A DNA stretch of 64,000 nucleotides from Odobenus rosmarus divergens (lineage: Eukaryota > Chordata > Mammalia > Carnivora > Odobenidae), in contig NW_004450582.1 of the NCBI RefSeq assembly GCF_000321225.1, positions 2,068,870 to 2,132,869 on the forward strand, read 5' to 3'. A program made the translations under genes and the position numbers. Shown here one piece after another: positions 12,986-25,200 of the stretch; within the stretch, counting starts at the first letter, position 1, and every line of letters starts with the position of its first letter. The notes below the pieces were generated by a model. It was not told where the DNA came from, did no database searches, and saw only the letters and a program-made list of their open reading frames with translations.

Positions 12986-13075
12986 GCCTGGCTAGCTCAG
13001 TCCATACAGCATGAGACTCTTGATCTCATGGTCATGAGTTCAAGCCCTGTATTGGGCACGGAGCTTAACTAAAAA
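12986..13075 (+). mobile_element. tRNA-Lys(CTT)-like SINE head or tRNA pseudogene
   Basis: Positions 12986-13057 align with tRNA-Lys(CTT). A-box 'tagctcagt', anticodon stem TGAGA/TCTCA around loop CTCTTGA (anticodon CTT), and B-box 'gttcaagcc' are all visible. The D-loop and acceptor stem carry changes, and a short A-rich tail follows instead of the usual CT-rich CanSINE body. It is closer to the parent tRNA than the other SINE copies here. It is unlikely to be a functional tRNA. Confidence 0.75.
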
Positions 13076-13103
13076 GAAAAAAGTTTCTTATTTTATTATC
13101 TAT

Positions 13104-13275
13104 TTTTTAAAGATTTTATTTATTCATTCCAGGGGTGGGGAGCAGAGGGAGAGGGACAAGCAGACTCGGCGCTGTGCGCAGAGCACAACGGAGGGCTCGA
13201 TTTCAGGACCGCGAGATCAGTACCTGAGCCAAAACCAAGAGCCAGATGTTCAACGGAGCCACCCAGGGCGCCCCA
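13104..13275 (-). mobile_element. CanSINE (old)
   Basis: Reverse copy from 'aaagattttatttattcatt' to 'gccacccagggcgcccc', with several substitutions. It lies about 30 bp from the forward tRNA-like element, forming an inverted pair. Confidence 0.9.
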
Positions 13276-13799
13276 AAAGAAATGATTTTTTAAAAGACTG
13301 AATTTTTAAGTCAATATTTAAAAGGTCATGCCTGAAAATGTAGTAAGATAGGGAAAAGTATATGGCTTTTCTTAGGTAAATACTACATATTGTTGGTAAG
13401 ACATCCCTTAAGGCATGCCTAAGTAACAACTCGGATCTTCAAGAACGATGCCTCCAATTAATTGAAAGGCTTTTGTTTTGCTAAGTGAAGTAAGCACTTT
13501 GAGAGTCAGAGCTAAATTGTCTTGGGCAATAGTGGAAATGCTGCACATTGCCAACTGTTTTTCCATGTGTTAAATAACCTCTCCTCTAAATATCAAGCAT
13601 GTATTTAAGAATAATAAGTTGAAAGGGAACAAATTATTAACCTTCCCTAAGTGACTGAATGTTTCCATATGGCCCAGTATTAATACATATTAACTAGCAG
13701 GTTGTTTAAAATTTGAATTTGCACAAATCAAGCACCAACCCTCTAATTTCAAATGACATAATACTTTCAACTCAACAAGTAGTTTTAAGTCTGTCTTAA

Positions 13800-13935
13800 C
13801 TACTTAACCAGATTAAAAATGCCATAAAAGCAGGGACCATGTCCTTTTCATTTTTGTATGCTCTATAAAGCCCAGCATGCTACTTTATACATAGTAAGGT
13901 ACTAGTCCACTAGATAAACAGTTACTGAATTATTA
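13800..13935. repeat. L2-like 3' fragment
   Basis: 'gcagggaccatgtcctttt', 'agcccagcatgct' and 'catagtaaggtact' resemble the L2 3' end. Confidence 0.5.
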
Positions 13936-14539
13936 AACTGCTTCCTTCACCAGGCTCTTCAAATTTCACCTGCCCAAAAATAATTAATTAGTTTCACCTC
14001 GAAATCCTACCTCCCCCCCTTCCCCCACCTAGCTCTCTAATGTTTAGCTCACTGTTGGGATGAAAATAATTTTGAACTGTATTCAGTACTGGGAAGGTAT
14101 GGTGGCAGGCCGTAAGGAACCCTCCCAAAGCCGTTTCCCAAGAGAAAAGGAGCAAGGAAGGTAAGCCCGACTCAGAACAATACAAGTCCTTTTTCATTAG
14201 ATTTGAAAAGTAATTCTGAGCACTGATCATGATGTCTTACTCAAATTTGTTACAGGCATAAAATTATAGATCGATATCTGGAAACTGGGTAAAAGGGTAT
14301 AAAAGTGCAGGTGTCAGGGCTTAGGTATATAAAAGAAAGAAATTATAATTGAAAAAGTACTGGGTCTTTGATTTCTGGTAAGATTGAAGTCTTTTCATCA
14401 ATTAATTAGCTGCTATTCTTTTACTGTCCAGAGTTGTTTGCTCATTTAGCTATTAGATAACTACTGTTTTTCTAATTGATAATAACAGTCTTTAGAAATT
14501 CATAGTTCATTTTTCTTGCATTTTTCCCAGTTTCTTTTT

Positions 14540-15090
14540 AGTGGCTATTTTATCATTTTTTACAAATACTACACTAACTTTTTAAAATTAATTTTTAACC
14601 CCCAAAACTAGCCCATTATGCCAGGAACATTTATAGAACAATAATTTCAATTATTATCGATTTGAGAGTCTACGTTCATTATATATCTATTAAATGTATA
14701 GAAGGGTCTGTTTTTAGAACTATTTTGTTCCATGATTCCATCTACTCTTATATCTGTACAATACTAATATTATTTTTATAATGTTTTCATATTTGGGGAG
14801 GATAAAGTCCTATCAATACTTTTTCCTGGAAAAATAAGAAATCTTATTTAGTTTTGTTTAATTTTGCTTCAACTCTTGGAAGAAAAGAGAAAATAGAGTC
14901 CTCTATATCTGTGTGGGATCTGGGTACATTTTCTCAAGTAAACAGCATCCCAATTTATTTTTATTTTATGATTAATTTGTCAAGGTCTGTTAAAACAGTA
15001 AGTGGGAAGCAATTGATCACTTGGAAGCATTCAACCTCCTACCCAGGAGGAAGACTCATTTCTCCATTTGTTTATCGTTAGGTAAATAGA
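14540..15090 (-). mobile_element. ancient L1 fragment, antisense
   Basis: Words such as 'attttgttccatgattccat', 'acaatactaatattatttt' and 'tggggaggataaagtcc' match the antisense strand of an old L1 open reading frame 2 region. It is heavily decayed. Confidence 0.45.
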
Positions 15091-15462
15091 ACCACATACC
15101 TTTTCTGGAAGCTGTGGCTTCAGATAACTGCAGATGATAGCTGCTAGAGATACTTTACACTTTCTCAGGCTAAGAAAGACTCCTCTCACCTAAATATCTG
15201 AATAGGACTGTAGTTGATGATCTTCTGAATTCAAGATGGAGTTTTCACTTCATGATAGTATCTGAAAACTAGGAGCCAAGAAAAGAAAAAAGTTGAATGG
15301 AAAATTTCTAGGAGAAACAAAGTCCAGATTCGTGGTTATCGAAGTGCAGTTTGCAACCCAATGGTGAGTTGTGGAATATTTAATAAACCTTCAACAATTT
15401 CTTTAAATGAAATTGAGATATTTTCTAAGTACTGTTTTGTGGAAATTTGTGTAACACATGGG

Positions 15463-15500
15463 TGTGAGTGTGGGTGTGTGCGTGTGCGCACACGCGTGCT
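15463..15500. repeat. alternating TG/CG tract with 16-nt palindrome
   Basis: Alternating purine-pyrimidine run, containing the perfect palindrome GCGTGTGCGCACACGC at 15480-15495. Such a sequence can adopt Z-DNA. Confidence 0.85.
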
Positions 15501-15632
15501 GGATCTGAATCAAAGATACAAATGAATTTCTGACTGTGATAAAGTTTATTCTAACAAGGGTACCAAGGTATTTTTCTAAACTGAACAGCATAAATGATGA
15601 TGTTCCCAATCCATTTTAAAAAAAAGTTTTCC

Positions 15633-15829
15633 TGGGCGCCTTCATGGCTCAGTCCATTAAGCGTCTGCCTTCAGCTCAGGTCATGAACCCAGGGTCCTGG
15701 GATCGAGCCCCACATCGGGCTCCCTGCTCAGCGGCGAGTCTGCTTCTCCCCCTGCCTCTCCCCCAACTCATTCTCTCAATCTCGCTCTCATGCTCTCAAA
15801 TAAATAAAATCTTTTAAATAAATAAATAT
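15633..15829 (+). mobile_element. CanSINE
   Basis: Forward copy with 'ctgggcgccttcatggctca' head and 'caaataaataaaatctttt' tail. The A-box region is mutated. Confidence 0.93.
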
Positions 15830-17157
15830 TTCCCCTTTCTCTTTACAAATTATATCTTTATGACTTAGAGGATAGGTTATTTTCATGTTTACTTTCTTGA
15901 GAGAAAAATATCTTCATTCCTTCATTCCATGCTTGTGAGGTTCCCCATATCTAGACTAAGAGCCATGGTCTCAGAACAGACAGGGCCCCAATTCATCAGG
16001 ATGTTGTTTACTCAAGAGAGAATGTGCCAGCCCCCACACAGATTTCATTTTCTCTTTTCTCCCAGGAGTTTAAACTAAAAATAAAAGTACCGAGCACATA
16101 GTAAGCCTATTCAAAGTATGCATATTGTAATATTGTTCTTACAGTGCTCAAATTTTTTAACCAAATAAACTCAGAACCTACTTATTCCTTTTTTCTCTGC
16201 ATAGTACTCTGAGCCGTAAGAACAAACACAAGAAGGCTCCTACCCAATTCATTTTATTCATTCTATGGTGTACTCTAGCTACTTACTCTTTCTTTTGTGA
16301 AATGGCATTATCTTCTTTCTAAGGCTAATTCTATCTAATCTTCACCGTGCCCAAGTGCATTATAAACCAGTCTAAATAATTTAACTTCTAAGCTTTGCAA
16401 ATGGAGACCGCAGAGGTAGTCATAACTGCACTGTTCCCTGAACCATGCGCAATCTCTCCCCAAGTGAGATTTTAATCTAAAGGATTTTGAATATATACCC
16501 TTAACATGAAAAATTTTGTAATGATTCTGTGTGTTGCCTTTGATGTCCCCTAGGCTTAAAGAACAAATAATTTGCCTGTAAAGACATACAGAGTGACTTG
16601 AATATTATAAATTAAGATAACAGTATATAAACAAACTTAGCTATTAATAGCCCTGTAAACTCAGAGATCTTAATATTCTTCTGGCCCTACTAATTTATCT
16701 CCAAATATTAGAGAAATCAGTCTTGTAGGTCTATGCAGTGTGGTGAGTAGGGTCTGGGAAAATTAAGGCGTACTGGTAATCAAGAGCTAACCATATCAAA
16801 CTGCAGTCTCTGTCAAACCTTATTAAATATAACTTGGAAATAATCTCATTTATTTATTAATAATCAGATGCTTGATAAACACAGATGTTTCCTAACTAGG
16901 ATTTCTCTCCACCACAAAAAAGCTAGTGCCATATTTATTGCATCAGTAGGTTGCCTTGTGACCCACATTCCCATACACTGACTCTAAGTTTCATAAAAAT
17001 AATTGTTTTAAAGAACCTGTTGAATTTTCTGAGGAATTCCTTAGATAGCACAGTGCTGTTTTTCCACTCATAAAGTAAAAGATTTCCTGGTCAAATGCAC
17101 TCAGGTAGCAGGTATTTCTCAAAATTTTTAGTGAAGACTTACTACTTTATTTTTCAG
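15830..17157. other. SMCO3 upstream region, nothing recognised
   Basis: No repeat or gene is recognised. The first non-coding SMCO3 exon and its promoter should be here or further left, but no CpG-rich or TATA promoter stands out. Confidence 0.4.
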
Positions 17158-17170
17158 AGATTATATTTGA

Positions 17171-17851
<681 letters not shown>

Positions 17852-18303
17852 ACAGCCACTGTGCCATTGAAATATTTTTCTGTTTTTCTCAATAATAGTG
17901 TTTTGCTTCTTTGATTAGGTTCATTTTCCAAGTTTCCAACATGGACAGAAATAGAGTTAACAAGTTGGAAAGATGGTTTAAGGGATGTTAAAACTAGAGG
18001 ACTCCAGAGTTTTGTATCAACAACGAATGCCTACGTCAGTTGGTGCTAGACCCTGCGAGGTTAAAGATTATATCCCAGGATACCTTCTTACTCTGCTCTA
18101 CCAGATCAACATTAGGTTAAATGCTATTGTAGAAGAGCAGGTGTAGGGGTTACCTCTTCCTTTTCTAATTCACCACTGGCTTCAGACATCATTTATTTCT
18201 AAGGGGATGTACTTGGTAACTTCTGCCTAGACACAAACTGTGGACCTTTGAATGAAATAGAAATACTACCATAATTTTGACCTTCAGCTTAAGTCCAATT
18301 TTC

Positions 18304-18309
18304 AATAAA
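18304..18309 (+). terminator. SMCO3: SMCO3 polyadenylation signal
   Basis: First AATAAA on the + strand after the SMCO3 stop, about 450 nt downstream. Confidence 0.6.
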
Positions 18310-18713
18310 CCAGAAGAGACTGAAATACGGGTTTTAACAATTTACTTCAATGATCAAAGGACGCAATGGTTGTTAATTCCACTAATTACACCCTATAAAC
18401 TCGAATGGATTTTTAAAAGATAAAAGTTAAAACAAAAGATAAAGGTTGTGTTTCTATAATTGCAATCAACCCTGACCAACTGCGGTGTGATGATTAAAAA
18501 GCCCTCATGTAAATGTTTGAACACTCTGGAACATTTTAAAAAACAAACATGCAAATCCCAGCTACACGTGCATAAAATGCATTTAGGATGCAGGGGAGGA
18601 AGTTGTTACTCTTTCAGGAATTTGTCATTTAAAGGAGAGTCATAATTTATTACCTCATGAGTTTCCAGAAAAATGAAATTTCATTTTCTACACTAGCAGA
18701 ATGGAGGATGCTG

Positions 18714-18914
18714 GGGTGCCTGGGTGGCTCAGTCATTAAGCCTCTGCCTTCAGCTCAGGTCATGATCCCAGGGTCCTGGGACTGAGCCCCACATCGGGCT
18801 CCCTGTTCAGCAGGAAGGTTGCTTCTCCCTCTCCCACTCCCCTTGCTTCTGTTCCTGCTCTTGCTATCTCTCTCTGTGAAATAAATAAATAAAAATCTTA
18901 AAAAAAAAAAAAAA
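18714..18914 (+). mobile_element. CanSINE
   Basis: Forward copy with a 15-bp tail of A and a clear target-site duplication, 'gaatggaggatgct', on both sides. Confidence 0.95.
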
Positions 18915-18929
18915 GAATGGAGGATGCTG

Positions 18930-20150
18930 TTCTTGCTACATAAAACTTTAGGTGCCCCATTTCATTAATTATCTGATCTCAGAAAAATCCAGAGGCTAAG
19001 GAGGCCTAATGGTTCAGTTAACTTCTGCAGACACAAGTGTTTCCTAAATCCTTCACCAACCAGTAACTTCCCATTGTGACTCTTAGGTTCTACTTACATA
19101 ATCATTAAGTTTGGTGTTTGTTATAGTTGATTCTTGCATCTAAGTACAAGGAATGTGTTGAAATTTTAAAAAGCTAAGCAAGCATATGTCAAAAATTCAG
19201 AAGCTAGATGAAAGACTTTAATTTTTCAAATGGACTCTTCATATTTCTCTTCTGTCACTGCTTTTTAAAATTAGTTGCAAAACTAAATTAGTTCACCTCC
19301 AAAATTAAACTTTATTACTTAACTTACAAGTTCTAAACTACAAGACCTTGTTATTGCTTTTCCTGGGACTCAAAATTCGGCCTAAAACCAAATCAACAAT
19401 TTTCTAAGACAAGAATTTTCAAAGGCTTCTACCTTAGTTTAGGTAAGGAACCCATCTTAAATGGTTAAGTGCACATTTAAATATTCTGCTGTTAAAAATT
19501 ATGCAAATTTTAATTTACATAAATGTGTATCTCTTTCAATATTTTGGAATATTTATAATTAACAGTAAATACTGACCCATAGCTAACATATTTTCCAGTA
19601 AGGGATATTTAGATCAGAAATAACCAAGGGTATCTCTTAAAAATAAAATGTTTAAATATTTAAACTTACCTTTAAGGGGGAAAAGATAGGGTAAGAGTCT
19701 TAGACAAAGAGAGGACAGAAGAGAAGGGTTAAGGACGAAGACTAGACCTAAGTGATAATCCGTATATACGTATAGTGACATCATAAAGGACTTCTAGCTG
19801 GTGAAAAGACCAACAGGGAAGAGAAGCCAAATATAAAGGAACCTCGCCAAGCGTAAATTTAAAACTGACTGCACATGTATCCCCACATTTCCTGTCGATT
19901 ACTGTAGATTACTTTATCCGTAGATGAACAATCTGGGGCTCTAACACGGGCACTGATTTATTTGCTCCGGTCTACATATGTTCTGTGTGCCTATAAACTT
20001 CCAGACGGACATGACGCCAGGAAAGCGCAACAAACGGAGTAGCAAATGTTATTCAGGGATCCATTTTCAAACAGACACAAGAAATCGCATTCGCTTACAT
20101 CATGAAAAAACAAAATCCAAAAACTAATACAATTCCACCCTACAGAGACA
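18930..20150. other. AT-rich intron sequence, nothing recognised
   Basis: No repeat or gene signature was recognised between the last CanSINE and the CpG-rich promoter. Confidence 0.45.
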
Positions 20151-20199
20151 GGAAAACAGCTCCCTAGCCGGAATCAGCCGGTCTCGTTCATTCCAATAA

Positions 20200-20560
20200 A
20201 CGCAGCTTCCGGAAATTAAGTCAAACTGTCTCGCTCCGAGAGGCAAAGTCGTCTTCTCATCAGCCAATCACCTATCCGACCCGCTTCATTTTTCTTTTAT
20301 TTCTATTGGTCTAAAGAAGTGTCAATTGACATGTTTCTGCGTAACGGGGGTGGGACCTTAGCAGAGAATCAGCCAATTCGGTATCGATTTGGAGCGGAAG
20401 AGACTCTGGTCCTGGAGTTCTTGGGTACTCTCTATGGTGCCAGGGCGAAGAAACGCTAAGATCGTGGACCCTTAGGGGTAGGAAGTGACGTACGGATGGC
20501 GGAGGGGCGCGAGCTTTCAAGATGGCGGTGGCTGGGTGGCTGACCGGCACACAGAGGTGA
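20200..20560. promoter_or_regulatory. bidirectional CpG promoter of C12orf60 (-) and WBP11 (+)
   Basis: GC content rises sharply and no TATA box is seen. There are CCAAT boxes at 20264-20268 and 20373-20377 (+) and at 20305-20309 (-). A composite ETS/CRE element GGAAGTGACGT lies at 20481-20491, and YY1-type AAGATGGCGG at 20519-20528. This is the usual housekeeping, head-to-head arrangement. It places the WBP11 start near 20.52 kb and the C12orf60 start somewhat to the left. Exact start sites are inferred. Confidence 0.75.
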
Positions 20561-20635
20561 AGGCCCCTACGAGGTAAAAGACGCCGAGAACCGTCCCCTC
20601 CCCGCTTCTCGCAGTGCCAGGAGTCCAGCAGAAGT
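20520..20635 (+). other. WBP11: WBP11 non-coding exon 1 (predicted)
   Basis: The start is approximate, near the YY1 element. The 3' end is set by a donor GTGAGT at 20636-20641. The next acceptor used is at 22176-22177, giving an intron of about 1.5 kb. Confidence 0.55.
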
Positions 20636-22177
20636 GTGAGTGTGCCGGATTGTTTCACTCCGTTTCTTCATCTTTTCCCGCCTTGCCCCGGGTCCGCGCG
20701 GTTGCCTCGGGGACGCCAGGCCCCTCTGCTCGGTTCTTCCTCTTCGCGGTTTGGGTCTCCCGGGTCCCGGACCGGGGGATCGTGGAGCCAGGAGCGGTGC
20801 GGCTTCCAGCAGTTAAGCAGCTGTTCATCCGAGTCGGTTCGCGCCGCCTCCTGCCTTTGCTCGTTGACCGGTTACTTTAGCTTTGACGTCTTCTTGTACC
20901 TCGAGTCAGGGTCAACCGTCGCTATGGTTTCGGCAGTTGCTGCTACTGTTACTTCTTTTGGTGGATCTGGGCTCCGTCCCACTGCAGCCTCTTCGGTTCT
21001 GTGGCCCGATTTCCCTATCGTTTCTGCTTTTAGACAAAAAGTAGTTTGTGCACGCTAAGGCTCCATTGTCTTGTGTAGAAATTCTCTGTAATTCCTATCT
21101 GTTCTTTGTTCTACTTGTGGGAGAAGAGGGTCAGAACAGGAGCCCGAGGGTAATTGAGAGAGGACAGCAAAAAAGATAAACAGGCCATCAAAGACAGGAG
21201 AGCCGATTTATACTAATTTTGTTTATTTCGGCCTCCCTTCTCCCCCACTCCCAGTTTTTCTGAGAAGGAAACCCTGGACAGGTTAAATTAGTTGCCACTG
21301 GAACAGCTCTGAAGCATTTAGCAGAAATGAAGGCATTAACTAATCAACTTTTCTGACAAAAATCTTCAAGGAAGAAGGGAAGGTATAATTAATTGTATGG
21401 GCTACTGAAAAATTTACCTCATGATCTTCCCTTTCACACCCTTTAAAAGTCTACTTTCAAAAGGAGGTAAATTTGTCAACTTTATTATTGGGAAGAATAT
21501 TAAAAAGTTAAACGACTGGAATAAGAGAAATAATATAATAGTGTCTTAGGTTAATAAAAATTTTGACTTGCAAAACATTTTCTCTCAAATACAGTCATCC
21601 CTTTCAGTTACCATAAAAAATAGAAATCAGGAGTCAAGTAGGTACTGGTAGAAAAATATGTGTCTTGACGTTTTTGGACTCTACTCCTTCATGTAATACT
21701 TTCATTTTTAATATTTGCACTTTCAGTTAGGTCTTAAGCTCCTCAGAGTCAAGAATTATATGTGAATTAGAACTAAATTTGAATTAAACAGGCTTAAATT
21801 AATGAGTTTATACTATCTTACAGACGTTGAGAATACATGTGAAGAAAACCATGGAGAGAGTCAAGGGTGACATTTGTTGTTGAACCCAGATCATTACCCC
21901 CATTCCCTTTTTATTCCTCTTTCACCCTACATGTAAACAAAGGGAGGGTGTAGGAAAAGGACTAATGGCTTTTCATATTCATGGTTTATCCCATATTGTT
22001 GAAGCATTTTCTGATGGATTTTTTTTTTTTTCAATTTCAGAGTCAGTCCGTGATCCATTTAAAAAAGTTAATAAAAGGAATGTTACTTTTAAAGAGATTG
22101 GTAGAAAGAAATTTCATAATATAAAAACGAAGAAATTCTGTAAATCAGAAGAATAAGCTATTTCTTTGTCTTTGTAG

Positions 22178-22285
22178 GTTTTTTTGTTTTAATGAACAAG
22201 TAAATCATACAAATTGTCAACATGGGACGAAGATCTACATCATCCACCAAGAGTGGAAAATTTATGAACCCCACAGACCAAGCCC
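22178..22285 (+). CDS. WBP11: WBP11 exon 2 (coding from 22222)
   Basis: Acceptor AG at 22176-22177 and donor gtaagt at 22286. It carries 44 nt of 5' UTR, then MGRRSTSSTKSGKFMNPTDQ through Ala21 and one base of Arg22. Confidence 0.92.
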
Positions 22286-25200
22286 GTAAGTGTCCATTAG
22301 TGTGGAGTGATAAAAATTCCAAACACCAGAGAATCTATTATGTCTTAATTATAAAATCAGCATTGCTAGGAGTCAGTTGTATAAAGTTATCCAGTGTTGT
22401 GGGCACATGATGAAAACTTTGAACATGCAAAAAAATACCGATATTTTTAATTTGATTGACTTGCAAAGTAGAATTGGCTTGAAACTTTCTGTATTTGAAA
22501 TTTTGGATAGATTAGTTTTGAGAAGGTTAAAACAAAAATTTCCTCAAGGTTTTGGTTGGCATAATTAAAGGCTGCTATTGGCATCTGGTGGGTAGAGGCC
22601 ATAGATGCTGCTAAATACTCTGCAGTGCACAGGACAGCCTCCCACATTAATTTTTGTCTGTATTAAAATGGAGAAAATGCTAGCGTTCAAGATTTGAAAG
22701 TTTTATATTTTCTCTGTCTCTTAAAGGAAAAGAAGCCCGGAAGAGAGAATTAAAGAAGGTAGGATTTCAGAAGCATCCTGTTAGCCACAAGTGATGTTTG
22801 GCACATCTTATTATTTGGGATTAATGGATTTCAAAACAATATTTACAATTATTTGTCAGAAAAGATACTTTATGCTTCTTATAACAAAAAATAAAATTTA
22901 TTAAGCCAAAATGCTATACTTGGAAACTGAACTGAAATAACTTTGCAGATAAGCTCATGGTGGTTATTGTAATATTATATATTTGATTATCTTTCCCACT
23001 GAGTTAAATAAATCTCTTTGAAAGGATTTTTTTTTTTAATTTTTTTTTTTTTGCTATTAAAGCATACTGCTTTGTTAAAAGCTACCAAATTAGTGAATGG
23101 AAATAAATGTGATTCTGGTTAGCTTTGTGGGTTCATTTTCCTCATGTAGCTGTTGAGTTTGTGGCAAAGTGTTCTCCCAGAATAAGACCGTATTTACTTT
23201 TTAGTATTCTTTAACACACTGAAAGAATGCAGATTTTTAATAGTTTTTTAACTGGGTTTTCCTATTTCATTGTTAAGCATCAAATCCTGCAAAACTTTTC
23301 TTTAATATATAATTTTAGAATTTAGCCTGAAAAAAAAATCTTAATTTAAGTAATTGCTAAAGATACCACAAAATTAAAACAATATTACTAAGAAAGTACA
23401 CATACTAAATAGTGTTTATCTTTTTGTCTAAAGTTGAAACATTTTTTGAGAGCCAAAAATTACATAGCTTTGGTTATGGTAGTTGAAACAAGTGATCAGA
23501 AACCAAAGAGAAGTTCAACTTCGGTTTAAATAAGACTCTTGATGCAAATTGAAGTAAGAACTCAAGTATGTCCAGTTTTTTGACATAGTGCTCCTTTTTT
23601 TCTAAGAACAAAAAACAGCGCATGATGGTACGAGCTGCAGTTTTGAAGATGAAGGATCCCAAACAGATTATCCGGGACATGGAGAAGTTGGATGAAATGG
23701 GTAAGAATTTATTTTAAAAGGCTAGATTTTAGAGCGGGGCTAACAGTCTGATACACAGAGGCAGGCAGGCAGGTAATGATGAAGCAGCACTGGCATAAGA
23801 AAAATAGAAAAGCATGTTGATATTTGACACTTGGGTTTAGGTTTAGTGTCAGAAAGACAAAATGGAGTGGTGGGAGGCGATTGCACACTGGGGATATCCT
23901 CTAGAGTTAGATGAATGCTGTTATTTAGCTTGAACTAGTTATTGAGAGAAGATTGAAATCTGGAGTTTTTGTTTTTTTAATCTTGGCAACTACCATGTAA
24001 ATCTAAGTATTAGGCTACCATGAATTTATCAGTTCCCCATTTTTTCCAATGAGAACATCAGAGACACTTGACCCACTAAGTAAGGTGGTAGAAGAAATCA
24101 TGAAATACTTAAAATCTAATTTTATAGAATATCCTATATATCATATTGGGATTTCTCCCTTTTTTCACATTTCTTTAAATAATTTTACTCTGTTTTTTCA
24201 TATGCATCTTCAGTATCACTGCTTTTGTCATAATTGGAATCACACAAGATAACTGCATGTTATCTTTCCTTGCATCTAAGTTGCTTGAGAATTGTCTGTG
24301 TGATGCTGCCACTGGAAGTTTTATCGCAACCCACAAATACCCATTTTTTAATCTTAGAACATGGAGTTTTATATTTTTCTGCCTTTTTTTTGCATAATGA
24401 AATGATCTTGGCAGGTTTTGTTTTCAAAACGTACTCAGTTTAAGTGGTTTGCCAAAAATCAGAAGTGAAAGAGGTACCGTGGATCTCAATGATACATTAA
24501 ATGGGTTTAAAAAAAAATCCAGTTGTGTTGGGTTATAGGTTTCTTAAATAATGTAGCGCAGCTTATGCATTTAGCCTGGGCAAGAGTTCTGGGTCAGATT
24601 GCATGATCCCAAATCTTTCCCAGTTCAGCTCTAGCTGATCCCATTTGGTGCCTCTGGTTTAAATATTACTATGGGCACTTGATATCCCTGGGGTATCAAG
24701 ACATTAAATGACCTAGTAAATGACTTCAGATAATTCATATGGTTTTTAAAAGGAGATAATAGTAGTAATGGGGGTTTATTGAGCTCTTGTCTTGAAATGC
24801 ACCAATTTTTTTCCACATGTTACAACAACTTTTAGGTAGGTGTATTACCCCTACTTTATGGGTGGGGAAGCTCAGGCACAGAGAAATTTTATACTTCCCT
24901 CAAGGTCATGCTGTTAGGACGTGGCAAGCTGGGATTAAAACTCAGGCATTCATTATTTTTATTAATCACACTAAGAATAGTGTGTGATGTCAGACTATCT
25001 TCTGAATAAATCACCAAGGTTAAAAGGAATTAGGAAAGAAGATAATTAAACTTGTTACCCATTAAAAGAAAAAAGGGAGAAGGGAACACTGTTCATCAGA
25101 GCTCTAATTATAATTTATAAACCTTACACAGTTTATAAAATTCACAAAGTAGTTTAGGCAGAAAAACATACATACATTGACTCCTACAATCTGGAAATCC

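Larger units (their letters stand above)
20150..21050. other. CpG island
   Basis: Dense CpG and high G+C across the promoter, exon 1 and start of intron 1. The long open frames at 20614-21058 are by-products of this composition. Confidence 0.75.

Noticed and set aside
20614..21058. Overlapping open frames of 88 and 140 codons in WBP11 intron 1
   Set aside because: They arise from the CpG island and cross a predicted splice donor.
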